Positions 45,648 through 56,570 of a stretch of 64,000 nt of DNA are shown here, in pieces. Source of the stretch: Malachius bipustulatus (Eukaryota > Arthropoda > Insecta > Coleoptera > Melyridae). Where the stretch lies: assembly GCA_910589415.1 (NCBI GenBank), contig OU342639.1:682001-746000 (forward strand), given 5' to 3'. Position 1 is the stretch's first letter; every line of letters begins with the position of its first letter. Made by a program: the position numbers and the translations under genes. The notes below the pieces were generated by a model. That model made no database searches. It had not been told where the DNA came from and saw nothing but the letters and a program-made list of their open reading frames with translations.

Positions 45648-46576
45648 TGTAACGAATTCCAAGGCATTCGCAGCTAATTATTATTTATTTTAATTTATCG
45701 AGGGGTTTATCAGAAAGATACAGTTTTTACAGCAATGATTAGCGGGTTATCTCGCCGGCACCGGCTATATAAACAGACCAAGAGGACCAGCAAGGCAGAA
45801 GATTCCGAGGAACTGACTCGAGAAGCTCTCTCACCCCTTCTAGTGTACTGAGCTAAGAAGGTCCCCTAACCCCCCCAGCAGGAGGCATGCATTGAGTGCA
45901 CTCCGCCACATTCATCCGGTGACGGCAAGCCAATGAACTGAGTTGAGCTTGTCTGTAACACGGAAACGGGAGCCCGACAGGAGTGAATTGAGCTCCAGTC
46001 GACTGCCGACCACATAAGGGAACAAACGGGGCTGTAGTGAGGTCCCGGGCGGACCCTTTCAGACGGCACCAGGCCTGCATTGAGGGCCAGGTGTCACAAG
46101 CGTCGGGATCGCAACGCATTGAGTTGTCGACCCTGAGCTATTTATTAATACCCTCCTCGGTACTCCGTGAGTGGGCTTGTATTTTTCAGATTGAGGCGTC
46201 CGTGAATGATTTCTCTCCGAAGTCGCCGCGGCGCGTATGCCGGAGGCCGCGGCCGCTGCTAGCACAACACGCAGCGGGCGATGGCAGTGGAGCGACTGAC
46301 GTGGTGAGCTCAGTTCCAGTGATAGACCGACCGGGCGACCAATACGAAGACGCGCGCCCTAGCGTCGATATCAGCACCCAATCAGACAGAGCACCGAGGG
46401 AAGAGGACAGCCCACATTGATCCGAACTCATCGCGCAGCATTAATATATGTCGTTGTATTGAAATTTGGTAACTGTAAATAAATGCTTTTAAAATTTTGA
46501 TTGACTTGTTACGGGTAAAAGAGGGGCAAATACCTAACCCTGTGATCGTCTCAACCCAGCTGAAAATCCCGTTACA
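45648..46576 (+). repeat. E3 3' LTR
   Basis: 929 bp, one visible difference from the 5' LTR, followed by acat at 46577-46580. Confidence 0.95.
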
Positions 46577-46580
46577 ACAT

Positions 46581-46859
46581 GTTTGTGGGGACTATGTTAT
46601 TATTATTAGCTGAACTAGAAGTCCGGCCCGTATTCGTGGCTGTTAGGACTGTTGAGATTGGAGGTGGATTTGATGACTGCAGAGTTTTACTAAAGGATGT
46701 ACCGGGTGGGCATTTAAGAATGGACAGCGGTCATATCTTGGGAAATATTGATCCTACAGTTTCAAAATGATAATTTTCCAGACATAAATGACTATGCGAA
46801 ATGCAATGAAAATATTTTCAAGATGGTCGCACTTCCGGAAATACCGGAAGTTGACACCT
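46581..46859. other. Flank right of E3, no gene called
   Basis: A 63-codon frame (46579-46770) begins inside the E3 target duplication and has no recognised domain. CACTTCCGG...CCGGAAGTTGA near 46830 is a short inverted repeat. Confidence 0.4.
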
Positions 46860-47085
46860 ACTTCGTTATTTTAACGGGGGCACCCTTTATATTATTGTGT
46901 TTTTAAATTGCCTGGGCAAAATCGAATACAGGTGGTTTTCACAATTGGAACTTAGGTTGAGTAGTTTATGAGTTATAAACAATTGAAAATCGCAATTTTC
47001 AATTTTCAAAGCATCTTACATTGAAAACGACTCAAGATATTTAAAAACGGCTTACATGTCCCTATATTAACTTTTTACTATTATG
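46860..47085. repeat. Foldback family F1, copy 3, left part
   Basis: The arm contains CACCCTTTATAT, GAGTTATAAACAATTGAAAA and CTTACATGTCCCTATATTAA. It is cut at 47085 by the copia-like element; the remainder lies at 51757-51960. Confidence 0.8.
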
Positions 47086-47327
47086 TGTTGAAATATACGC
47101 TAAAATCAGTATTTTATATTATGCATATTCTGTGTTTCGTATTCTGGGTTTAGTTGTCAAATGTAAATGTCATGTGTCCGGAAAAAGAAGGATGTAAATT
47201 GGGTTTCACGATTCACGAGTCTGTAAAAAGAATGTAATGAATAATGTTCCGTTTTGCCGTTTGTGTTTGTATTAATAATTGAATAAAATGATTAGTTAAT
47301 TATTATCACTGCGTTTAAATAATATCA
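47086..47327 (+). repeat. Copia-like 5' LTR
   Basis: 242 bp, TGTTGAAATATACGC...TTTAAATAATATCA. AATAAA occurs near 47282. Confidence 0.92.
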
Positions 47328-47342
47328 GGTTATGTGTCCAGG
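47328..47342 (+). other. Copia-like primer-binding site
   Basis: GGTTATGTGTCCAGG starts at the LTR edge. It resembles the Drosophila copia site, which pairs with an internal fragment of initiator tRNA-Met near the CAU anticodon rather than with a tRNA 3' end. The match is partial. Confidence 0.6.
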
Positions 47343-47470
47343 AATCGCAGAAATCGCAGGAATTGCGGGAATAAGGAAATACTGCTATTTATCCAGTATG
47401 AGTGCAAAGTGAAACTGAAAAGTGAAGGCAGTAAACGGAACGGTACAAGGAGAAGTTATTTGAAAACAAG

Positions 47471-50400
47471 ATGGCGCAGGCTGGCAGGAATTATATTCTC
47501 GACCTATTAAATGGGAACAATAACCATAATTGGAAGTTTCGGATGGAAATGATATTAGCAGAAAATGGGGTTCAAGAATGTGTAGATAAGGAAATTGATA
47601 AGAGCACTATTACAGATGAAAAGAAAATCGCAGAAGCCAAGAGAAAAGAGGCAAAGGCAAGGTCGTTAATTGTACAGTATGTGCAGGATAATCAACTAGA
47701 GTATTTGAGAGACAAGGATACAGCTTTCAAGATGTGGAAAACGTTGCAGGAAAAGTATGAAAAACAAGGTCTGCCAGGACAATTGTACTTGAAAAAGAAA
47801 TTGTTATCTATGAAATATCAAGAGAAACAATCGCTCGAAACATTTATTGTGGAGTTTGAAGAGGTCGTAAGGCAATTAAAACTATCGGGTGCAGATATGT
47901 GTGATGAAGACTTAATATGTAACATTTTATTAAGTTTACCAAAGACATATGACACGATCGTGACAGTTATAGAAAACATGAAGGATTTGACCTTTGATGA
48001 AGTAAAGAAAAAGTTGATGGGCGAATATGAAAAACGAAAATTAAGCAAGCAAGTAGGTGAGAGTTCACAGAGCTCAACATATGCTTTTCATACTCAAAAT
48101 AGAGGATGTTTCCGTTGTGGAGAACGAAATCATTTTAAACGAGATTGTAAGAAGAACATTGGATATAACAATAATATGAATTATTCATGGAGAGACAAGT
48201 CAAGAATGGAGAATGAGAGACGGAGTAATGAGAATACTTATACATGGAAAGACAAACCAAGAATGGAGAACGAAAGACGAAGTAATAATGAGAGTAGATG
48301 GCAAGGAGGTTTTAGAGGTGGTAACTCGTATCGAGGTCAAGGGAAAAGTGACTTCAAGAATTTCCATGGCAGCAACTACGCAAGACAAGACGAAGAATCC
48401 AACAAGGAACCAGTTTACGACAAAAGTGTGTGTTTTATCGGTGAAGTCAAGGAAGATAACTCACAAATAACAGAGGGATTGCAAGATTTGGTCTTTTTTA
48501 TTGATTCGGGATGTACTGATCACATGGTTAGTGAAAAGTGTTATTTTTCTAGTATAGTTATGTTGAAAAAACCTATAAAAATTGCAGTAGCGAAGAACGA
48601 TAGTTTCCTTTTAGCTGTGGGAGTAGGAAATATAAAAGCAGTAAGTAAATTAGGAAGCAAACAGATAAATTGTGAAATAAAAAATGTTTTATATGTTCCT
48701 GAACTGAGGAAAAATCTTTTAAGTGTAAAGAAATTAGAAATGTCAAACGTAAAAGTTATTTTTGAAAAAGCAGAAGTTAAATTAATAAATATTGATGGTA
48801 GTTTGATAGGAATAGGCAAGCGAGAAAATTTGTATAAAATTTCATTTTATTTGCCTTGTTTTGAATCACTAAGTGTTGAAAGTGCAGAAAATGATTTTAT
48901 GAAGTGGCATAAAAGATATGGACACATTGGTTTTTCAGGGTTGAAGGAGTTAATAGGTAAACAGATGGTTACAGGTCTAGAGAAAGTAAAAATTCAAGAA
49001 GTGGAATTTTGTGAGCCTTGTATAACTGGGAAAATGACTAGGTTTCCATTTGATACGCGAACTAGAAGTAGAAGGGTTTTAGAAACAATACATTCCGATG
49101 TCTGTGGGCCGATTACACCTAATACATACGATGGAAATAAATACTTTGTTACCTTCATTGATGATTTTTCGAATTTTTGTGCGGTATATTTAATAAAAGA
49201 AAAAAGTGAGGTGTTTATGAAGTTCAGAGAATACGTTAATATGGCCGAATCAAAATTTAATACAAAAATATCTAAATTAAGATGCGATAACGGGGGAGAG
49301 TACATTTCTAAAGAATTTAAAAATTTTTGCTTGGAGCGAGGAATTGTTTTAGATTATACTGTACCATACAGCCCTCAACAGAACGGAAAAGCAGAGAGGA
49401 AAAATCGAAGCTTGGTAGAAAGAAGTAGAGCGATTCTGGAAGAATCAGGGGTACCAAGAGAATACTGGGGCGAAGCAATAAGAACAGTAAATTATATTAT
49501 GAATAGAGGGACATCAGCTAGTTTGAACAAATGCACACCAGCTGAAATGTGGTATGATAAAAAGCCAGATGTAAGTAATCTTAGAATATTTGGGTGCTTG
49601 GCATACAGTCATATTCCAGGGTGTTTTAGGGATAAATTTGACTCAAAAGCTGAAAAATGTGTAATGATGGGCTATGCTCCTGTAGGATATAGACTTTGGG
49701 ATATTGAAAAACAAAAGATTATTATATCTAGAGATGTTGAATTTAATGAAAATTATTTTTGGTTTAAAGAGAAAATAACACAAATAAACGAAGATGAAAG
49801 GGAGGAAAATGTTGATGATTCATTAGAAAAACGCGAAGTAGATAGTGGTATAGAAAATAATTCGTTTGAGATTAGGGAAAATAAGAGGAAAGTAAAGTTA
49901 CCTACAAGATTTAATGATTACGAACTATATATGGCATTTGATGCATGTAATTTTGTAGAGAATGTTCCAAACAGTTTTAATGAGTTAGGCGATAGGGCAG
50001 ATAGAGAGAAATGGTTAAAAGCAATAGAAAATGAGTTAGAGTCAATAGAAATAAATGAGACTTGGGAAGAGGTTGACAAACCTAACAACGTAAATATTTT
50101 AGATACAAAATGGGTTTTTAGTTATAAAACATTAGAAGAAAATGAAAATGATAAGTTTAAGGCTAGATTAGTGGTAAGGGGTTTTGCTCAGGAAAAAGAT
50201 AAAAGTTTTGATAATATATACTCACCTGTTGCAAAAATGACTACGATAAGAGCTTTGTTGATAATTGGAAATCAGTTTAAACATCATTTTCAACAGTTAG
50301 ATGTTAAAACAGCGTTCTTAAATGGGATATTAAATGAGGATGTTTACATATTTCCACCAAAGGGTGTAAATTGTGGTTCAGGTAAAGTTTTTAAATTACA

Positions 50401-51511
50401 CAAATCCTTATATGGATTGAAACAATCATCTAAATGCTGGAATGATGAAATAAATAAGTTTTTATTACAAATCGGTTTTTGCAGGTTAGAAAATGATTTT
50501 TGCCTGTATACACTTAATTCTGAATATGGTAAAGTTTTTCTCTTAATATATGTAGATGATATTATTCTTAGTGGTCAAAATGAAAATCTATTGAATAAAA
50601 TAAAAGAAAAGTTGATGATAAAATTTAAAATGAAAGACAAGGGCAATTTACGATATTTTCTCGGTCTTGAAATAGACTATGATAGGTACAATGGCATTTT
50701 GAAAATTAATCAGTCAAAATATACACGTAGTATTTTAAAACGATTTTGTATGGATGACTGTAATGGTTCTGTAATTCCCATAAATAAAAATTTAAGAATT
50801 GATTTATGTAATGATCAGAATAAAACAACAAAACCTTTTAGGGAACTTGTAGGGTGTCTGATGTATTTAATGTTGGGAACTAGACCTGACATATGTTTTT
50901 CTATTGATTACTTTAGTCGGTTTCAAGATAGAGCCACAGATGAGGCTTGGAATAATTTAAAGCGTGTTTTAAGATATTTGAAATCTACTATTTATTTAGG
51001 TTTAGAGTATCATAGAAATAGTAATTTAGACTTATGTTGTTATGTTGATGCAGATTGGGGTGGTGATACACTTGATAGAAAATCCGTCACTGGATATACC
51101 TTTAAGATTTTTGGAAACACTTTAAGTTGGACTACACGAAAGCAAACATGTGTATCATTATCTACAACTGAGGCAGAATTAGTTGCACTATGTTCATCAG
51201 TTTGTGATGGATTATGGTTAAAAAAGCTTTTCTTCGATCTAGGTGTCAATTTTGAGTTTATAACCATTTTTGAAGATAACCAAGGTTGTTTGGCATTGAT
51301 AAAAAATCCTGCTAGTAATCGCAGAGTGAAACATATTGATTTGAAATTTAATTTCATTTGTGAGCATGTGAAAAATGGAACAATAAAGTTAGTTTATGTA
51401 GAAACGTCCAAGCAACAAGCAGATATCTTGACAAAAGGTTTAGCAAGTAATTTGTTTGTAAAATTCAGAAATTTTCTAAGTTTAAGGGATTTTAGCGAGG
51501 GAGGATGTTGA
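47471..51511 (+). CDS. Copia-like Gag-Pol polyprotein, intact
   Basis: 1,346 codons from ATG 47471, ending at TGA inside the first bases of the 3' LTR. Order with approximate residues: copia Gag region 1-200 (FRMEMILAENGV, LYLKKKLLSMKY); CCHC knuckle CFRCGERNHFKRDC at 213; Arg/Gly/Asn-rich linker; protease FFIDSGCTDHMV at 343; integrase zinc region HKRYGHIG...CEPC at 478-520; integrase core D,D,E at about 548, 606 and 642 (IHSDVCGP, LRCDNGGEY, NGKAERKNRS); RT with LLIYVDDIILSG near 1026; RNase H with YVDADWGG near 1190 and SLSTTEAE. Integrase before RT places it in Ty1/copia. Every catalytic block is present. Confidence 0.97.
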   Translation: MAQAGRNYILDLLNGNNNHNWKFRMEMILAENGVQECVDKEIDKSTITDEKKIAEAKRKEAKARSLIVQYVQDNQLEYLRDKDTAFKMWKTLQEKYEKQGLPGQLYLKKKLLSMKYQEKQSLETFIVEFEEVVRQLKLSGADMCDEDLICNILLSLPKTYDTIVTVIENMKDLTFDEVKKKLMGEYEKRKLSKQVGESSQSSTYAFHTQNRGCFRCGERNHFKRDCKKNIGYNNNMNYSWRDKSRMENERRSNENTYTWKDKPRMENERRSNNESRWQGGFRGGNSYRGQGKSDFKNFHGSNYARQDEESNKEPVYDKSVCFIGEVKEDNSQITEGLQDLVFFIDSGCTDHMVSEKCYFSSIVMLKKPIKIAVAKNDSFLLAVGVGNIKAVSKLGSKQINCEIKNVLYVPELRKNLLSVKKLEMSNVKVIFEKAEVKLINIDGSLIGIGKRENLYKISFYLPCFESLSVESAENDFMKWHKRYGHIGFSGLKELIGKQMVTGLEKVKIQEVEFCEPCITGKMTRFPFDTRTRSRRVLETIHSDVCGPITPNTYDGNKYFVTFIDDFSNFCAVYLIKEKSEVFMKFREYVNMAESKFNTKISKLRCDNGGEYISKEFKNFCLERGIVLDYTVPYSPQQNGKAERKNRSLVERSRAILEESGVPREYWGEAIRTVNYIMNRGTSASLNKCTPAEMWYDKKPDVSNLRIFGCLAYSHIPGCFRDKFDSKAEKCVMMGYAPVGYRLWDIEKQKIIISRDVEFNENYFWFKEKITQINEDEREENVDDSLEKREVDSGIENNSFEIRENKRKVKLPTRFNDYELYMAFDACNFVENVPNSFNELGDRADREKWLKAIENELESIEINETWEEVDKPNNVNILDTKWVFSYKTLEENENDKFKARLVVRGFAQEKDKSFDNIYSPVAKMTTIRALLIIGNQFKHHFQQLDVKTAFLNGILNEDVYIFPPKGVNCGSGKVFKLHKSLYGLKQSSKCWNDEINKFLLQIGFCRLENDFCLYTLNSEYGKVFLLIYVDDIILSGQNENLLNKIKEKLMIKFKMKDKGNLRYFLGLEIDYDRYNGILKINQSKYTRSILKRFCMDDCNGSVIPINKNLRIDLCNDQNKTTKPFRELVGCLMYLMLGTRPDICFSIDYFSRFQDRATDEAWNNLKRVLRYLKSTIYLGLEYHRNSNLDLCCYVDADWGGDTLDRKSVTGYTFKIFGNTLSWTTRKQTCVSLSTTEAELVALCSSVCDGLWLKKLFFDLGVNFEFITIFEDNQGCLALIKNPASNRRVKHIDLKFNFICEHVKNGTIKLVYVETSKQQADILTKGLASNLFVKFRNFLSLRDFSEGGC
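51494..51505 (+). other. Copia-like polypurine tract
   Basis: GCGAGGGAGGA ends at the 3' LTR boundary and overlaps the last codons of the polyprotein. Confidence 0.6.
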
Positions 51512-51756
51512 AATATACGCTAAAATCAGTATTTTATATTATGCATATTCTGTGTTTCGTATTCTGTGTATTCTGGGTTTAGTTGTCAAATGTAAATGTC
51601 ATGTGTCCGGAAAAAGAAGGATGTAAATTGGGTTTCACAATTCACGAGTCTGTAAAAAGAATGTAATGAATAATGTTCCGTTTTGCCGTTTGTGTTTGTA
51701 TTAATAATTGAATAAAATGATTAGTTAATTATTATCACTGCGTTTAAATAATATCA
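51506..51756 (+). repeat. Copia-like 3' LTR
   Basis: 251 bp, nine bases longer than the 5' copy because of a local duplication. Confidence 0.92.
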
Positions 51757-51960
51757 TTATGTAGTTTAGATTTTTCTACAGGGTGATGAAAAATCTGTTA
51801 ATTTTCATCACCCTGTATAAAAACTTAAACCACATGGTAGGATACCTTGTAAAAAGTTAAGATAGGGACATGTAAGCCGTTTTTAAATATCTTGAGCCGT
51901 TTTCAATGTAAGATGCTTTGAAAATTGAAAATTGCGAAGTTTTATGTCTCAAGTACAAAG
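51757..51960. repeat. Foldback family F1, copy 3, right part
   Basis: Inverse of the 46860-47085 arm (AAAAAGTTAAGATAGGGACATG, in part), with an internal short palindrome built on TTTTCATCACCCTGTATA. It continues the repeat after the copia-like insertion. Confidence 0.8.
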
Positions 51961-52376
51961 TTTTGATAGGCGATATTTATGAAACGACTAAAGATATTTT
52001 GTCGAAATTTACTAGGGATGGTGCATTCCGGAAACTTATCAAAACCACCTTCTGAGGTAATTAAAAATCCAGGACCGGACTTGAAATTTTTTGCCCCCAT
52101 GGTCTTTGTTGAAAAAGCTAATTTTCTGACGATGCTTCTGAAAAACTGTCATCGAATTTGAAAATTTTAGAAAAACTCCATAGAAATCATTCCTCACTTT
52201 GAACGGCACACCCAAACCGTCTCGAAAAAAAAAGTCAAAGTAAAATTTCTCAGTAGACTATCGTTTTCGAGCAGACATATTTTACTTAATGTTCGTCTGA
52301 ATTACTTCAAATTAATTTTTTGACTTGTTTCTGTCGGAAAAATGTCAGTGTAAGTTAAATGTTATCAATATTAATG
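51961..52376. other. No gene recognised
   Basis: Short open frames only. Likely the non-coding 3' side of the minus-strand transposase remnant that begins at 52377. Confidence 0.4.
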
Positions 52377-53650
52377 TTATAAACGGTTCTTAAAATGTCC
52401 TTTAGCAACTTCAATACATTTCCTGCAGCGTTTCCGTAAATTTTGGGTTGCATTTTGAATTATTTGCCTGTTGTTTCTAATTTCATCAGCAACTACCAGT
52501 ATTCGCGTCCTGAGCTCCTCTCTGGTATTTACTTCCGTTTTGTAGACTTCCTGCTTCATATGGCCCCATAGGTAATAGTCTAAAACAGTGAGGTCGGGGG
52601 ACCTAGGTGGTCAGGAAGGAGGGCCGCCGCGCCCGAACCAACGATTGGGGTACTCATTGTCGAGATGCTCTGACTTGTCAAGAAAAATGCGGTGGTGCCC
52701 CATCTTGCTGGAAGTAAAGACCATGCCTATTCACTTTCGCTTCTGCAAGCAAGCCGGGTGTGATGGATGTGTCATGGACCAGTTAAGATTATTAGCAAGG
52801 AAACTTACTTTCGATAAGTAAATATTAATTAACCATCTTGTTATCAAAACAAGTAGTATTTGCAATGTTATACTGACACACATAAATAATATGTTTAATA
52901 ACAAGACTGTAACTCAACCTTGCAGAAACGCTGAATAAGGGTAAACAATGCCGTTGGCATTGACCCAGCCATATATAATGGACAGACACTCCATCCGATT
53001 TTTATTATAGATATGATTATCGATTATTATAGTATTAGATGTAGTTATGTAAGTATTACTAGTCATAACCAACCGTCGTTATGTAGTGTGTAAGTGTTAA
53101 ATAATAAACCAGTAAAAACCCAATCAACTTTAATTATCCTGCACATCCTCCTTATCTATCAAATGACGATCCTGCAAACTCACTCATAGTTAACCACATG
53201 GCGATCCTGCAACAATACTCCTATTAGTTTATCACATGGCGATCCTGACCTTAATGGACCAATAAACCCAATCTATCGCATGCCGAGATTGCGAGTTTAT
53301 CACACGGGTAAAATGACTTGTAGGAAATGTAAATAAATTTCCTCCGTGAGCCGCTCAGCAAAAAATGTTCTATAATACCACATTTATAGAAAATCTATGT
53401 TGCAAGTTCTTCTGAACAACAGAGCGCGGATTTTCATATGCCCATAGGTGAGAGTTTTTTTTTTCGTTACACCATCCCGTGTGAACTGAGCTTCATCAGT
53501 AAACAAAATTCTACCCAGTGTTGTTGGGTGTTCCAAAATCCACCAACAGAAAATGAGACGTGGAACTTCATCGAATGGTTGAAGCCTCTGAACACTTTGT
53601 AAGTGATTGAGACATAAAACACCCTGTAACTTCGTAACCAATCACAAAAA
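52377..53650 (-). pseudogene. IS630/mariner-like transposase remnant, split by a solo LTR
   Basis: On the minus strand, 53641-53384 carries the middle region, including VQRLQPFDEVPRLIFCWW and the first catalytic block ILFTDEAQFTRDGV. After the inserted LTR (52759-53304), 52758-52377 carries YFQQDGAPPHF, PPRSPDLTVLDYYLWG with the third acidic residue, and the C-terminal helices (KQEVYKTEVNTREELRTRI). Stops and frame changes show that it is dead. It belongs to the same broad superfamily as 1386-2490, but the N-terminal HTH is not visible here. CACCCTGTATA at about 53725 may be its left terminal repeat. Confidence 0.85.
52759..53304 (+). mobile_element. Solo LTR, 546 bp
   Basis: Begins TGTGATGGATG, ends TTTATCACA, and is flanked by cggg (52755-52758 and 53305-53308). 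It contains a TATA box (CATATATAATGG, about 52971) and AATAAA (about 53103 and 53262), as expected for an LTR. Transposase homology stops at one edge and resumes at the other. It includes three to four copies of a TGGCGATCCTG-like motif between 53160 and 53260. TGTGA ends and this motif suggest a BEL/Pao-type source, but this is uncertain. No internal region is present, so it is probably a recombination product. Confidence 0.75.
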
Positions 53651-54268
53651 AATTTCTTTTGTGGTTTTCGACCCGCCTTGAAGTCCGCTTATCACCATTG
53701 GTCTATGTAAGGTCACTCATGAATCACCCTGTATATTGACTGACTTGGACAGCTTCTTATGGAGTGATTCATTCGGTCTGTGGTCTTATAACACAATCCC
53801 CTTCTGTTTTGATGTTCATATGCTGGTCTGTGACTTCTGGTTGATGGCTGGATTCTTTCATTTCGTTATCGTTTTCATGTCCTGGAAGTGTGCCTTTGTA
53901 CAATTTGCTTCTTCTTGCTGCGTGTTCCATTCTTTATCTCTATTGCCAGTGTTTTTGTTATTGATGTCTTGAAGAACTATCACCTTTCATGGAGAAATTT
54001 GTGTTTTTTTTTCATTTTCATTTTGAATTGAGCACTCAACTATTAGTTTCAATTTTCCATTTATGTACAATCAGTACATTTCGTTGCAATGTTCAGTTGG
54101 GTGCTATTCGGTACGACATGTTTTTTTTTATAGATTTGAATGGATTTTCAACTGCAGTGTTGCTTGCCATAATACGTCCGATTCCAAATTTATTCCCGTA
54201 GACACTTCTCTCGCAGAAAGTTCTCTGCAATGATCGACTCTCCTATCAGTTCTTCTATCCATTCCAAT
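53651..54268. other. No gene recognised
   Basis: T-rich sequence with short open frames on both strands and no recognisable domain. A poly-T run lies near 54121. Confidence 0.4.
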
Positions 54269-55196
54269 GTCTACAAGGTAATTCTGGAATTTGTTAAAAA
54301 ACGTGTTGATTGTCAATGTAATAGGTCCATAGATCCAGCTCCTTTTAGGCAAAAGGGTTAATAATAAAAAGTGTTGACCAAGGGCCGGTTGCACAAACGT
54401 AAATTAAGAATTTTCAGATAATTACTGATTTTAAAATGATTACCAAAATCTTTGTCTGATACGAAAATAAGCTTTACTCACTGCCTTTAAGAAGAATTAA
54501 TTAGTGATAAAAAACAAAAGGTCGTATGTCTATTTACTAGGCGCACAGCGGTTCTTACAGGCCTACTACATATCTGTAAGATTTTACGAATCCACAACAT
54601 TACCAAAGTAAGAAAAGTGTACCACAGGTGACCACGGTTGGCTCCTGACCAGACATGCAATAGACCACCTGTGGCACACGTCGTCGCGAACGTATTTATT
54701 TATTTATTTGTAACAACTGTTCAACAGAATATAAATTCAAATTACAGAACAGGAGGAATAAAAAAATTGAGAGCTCTAAAGTAAACGTAAATTTACAAAA
54801 AACGGTGACCAAAATGATATACACAAATAGCAAGTAACAATAGGACAGCACCAAATGTACTTATATTCATTTAAAATGGTGTTCCCGAGTTTCTCATAAA
54901 ACACCTTATAGTGACAATATAGTGTTAAATATGTTACTCAAATATGTCTTCCTTTAGGACCAACAGTTCTCGAGATATGGCTGCTCCTTACCCTTAACTG
55001 ATCGCCCCGTATATATTTTCAAATACCCTTGACACGAAAATTAAGCAAAGCATCCCAAGTGAACTATGACACTAACATCTGAAATCCTCAAGGAAAAGCA
55101 TAGTCATCAGCCTATATAAATTCGGACACGCCAGTTTTCTGCACTTGCAGTGAATATTTGGAGTTACTAATTCCAATTACTTGTGTGAAACTAGCA

Positions 55197-55400
55197 ATGC
55201 TATTGCGGACTACGATCATATATTTTTTAAATGTGCAAGATATCAAGCAGAAAACAATCACCTAAAAAATGGGCTGATCAGTTTGGAAATATATATATAT
55301 TCCCCCCTCCTTCAATGCCTACAAGGTAATTCTGGAATTTGTTGAAAAAACTTGTTGATTGTCATTATAATAAGGTCCACAAATCCAGGTCCTCTAAGGC
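55197..55400 (+). pseudogene. LINE ORF2 C-terminal fragment, array copy 1
   Basis: Reads AIADYDHIFFKCARYQAENN, as in the Cys/His-containing C terminus of Jockey/I-type LINE ORF2 proteins, then a helical end (LEFVEK). There is no RT upstream. It repeats at about 55993-56200. Confidence 0.6.
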
Positions 55401-55992
55401 AAGAGAGCTAATGATACTAAGTGTTGACTAAGTCTTAGAAGAGGCCGATCCACGGCCGCTAGCCTATAGGCTAGTTTAAAAAAAGGTAGTGGCTAAATAA
55501 ATGGGCAAGCAATGTCCGATCGCAAAAAAAAACTACACTCAAGGTCGTATGTCTATTTACTAGGCGCACAGCGGTCCTTACAGGCCTACTACATATCTGT
55601 AAGATTTTACGAATCCACAACATTACCAAAGTAAGGAAAGTGTACCACCGGTGACCACGGTCGGCTCCTGACGAGACTTGCAATGTACCAAATGTAGCAA
55701 TATTAATTTAAAATGGTGTTCCCTAGTTTAGTCAAAAAAGACCTTATAGTCGCAATATACATAGTGTTAAATATGTCACTCAAATATGTCTTCCTTTAGG
55801 ACCAACAGTTCCGGAGATATAGCTGCTCCATACCCTTGACTGATCACCCCTATATATTTTCGGATACCTTTTACACGAAAATTCAGCCAAGGAAAATCAT
55901 AGTCATCAAAGCATAGTCATCAGCCGATATAAATTCGGACGCGCCAGTTTTCTGCACTTGCAGTGAATGTTTGGAGTTACTAATTCCATTAC

Positions 55993-56241
55993 TTGTGTGT
56001 AACTTGCAATGCCATTGCGGACTACGATCATATATTTTTCGAATGTGCAAGATATCAAGCAGAAAACAATCACCTAAAAAATGGGCTGATCAGTGTGGAA
56101 ATATATATACCCCCCCCCCCCCCCTCCATCAATCCCCCCATTCCAAAGTCTACAAGGTACTTCTGGAATTTGTTGAAAAAACTTGTTGATTGTCATTATA
56201 ATAGGTCCACAGATCCAGCTCCTCTAAGGCAAGAGAACTAA
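55993..56241 (+). pseudogene. LINE ORF2 C-terminal fragment, array copy 2
   Basis: CVTCNAIADYDHIFFECARY, then a proline run encoded by a poly-C microsatellite that shifts the frame relative to copy 1. Truncated, with no catalytic domain. Confidence 0.6.
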
Positions 56242-56570
56242 TGATACTAAGTGTTGACCAAGTCTTACAAGAGGCCGATCCACGGCCGCTAGCCTATAGG
56301 TTAGGTTAAAAAAGGTACTGGCTAAATAAATGGGCAAACAATGTCCGATCGCCAAAAAAAAAACTACACTCAAGGTCGTATGTCTATTTACTAGGCGCAC
56401 AGCGGTTCTTACAGGCCTACTACATATCTGTAAGATTTTACGAATCCACAACATTACCAAAGTAAGGAAAGTGTACCACAGGTGACCACGGTCGGCTCCT
56501 GACGAGACATGCAATGTACAAAATGTAGCAATATTAATTTAAAGTGGTGTTCCCTAGTTTAGCATAAAAA

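Larger units (their letters stand above)
39791..46576 (+). mobile_element. E3: intact-looking Ty3/gypsy-like element with three ORFs
   Basis: 6,786 bp with two 929-bp LTRs differing visibly at one base (CCACTTTCATCC near 40051, CCACATTCATCC near 45908). The target duplication is acat (39787-39790 and 46577-46580). Order: LTR, TGGCGCCCAACGTT primer site, gag, pol in the -1 frame, a third ORF overlapping the pol stop, purine-rich tract, LTR. It has no env-like gene. Its coding region is more GC-rich than its surroundings. All frames are open, so it is recent and possibly active. Confidence 0.95.
47086..51756 (+). mobile_element. Copia-like (Ty1/copia) LTR retrotransposon, intact
   Basis: 4,671 bp with LTRs of 242 bp (5') and 251 bp (3') and a 5-bp target duplication, ttatg (47081-47085 and 51757-51761). 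The 3' LTR has an extra 9-bp tandem copy (TGTATTCTG) and one visible substitution (ACAATTCACG for ACGATTCACG). One uninterrupted gag-pol frame lies between. It is inserted into an F1 foldback repeat. Probably recent and possibly active. Confidence 0.95.
54269..56570 (+). repeat. Tandem array of LINE-tail units
   Basis: The segment AAGGTCGTATGTCTATTTAC recurs at 54518, 55541 and 56372, and the segment TACAAGGTA(A/C)TTCTGGAATT at about 54271, 55320 and 56150. Two long units (about 54840-55681 and 55685-56511, period about 830) follow a shorter first one, with a partial unit to 56570. The long units encode a LINE-type C-terminal block (DYDHIFF(E/K)CARYQAENNHL). A C-rich microsatellite lies near 56110-56124. 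Confidence 0.8.

Noticed and set aside
46579..46770. 63-codon open frame
   Set aside because: Its ATG is made by the E3 target duplication. No recognisable domain.
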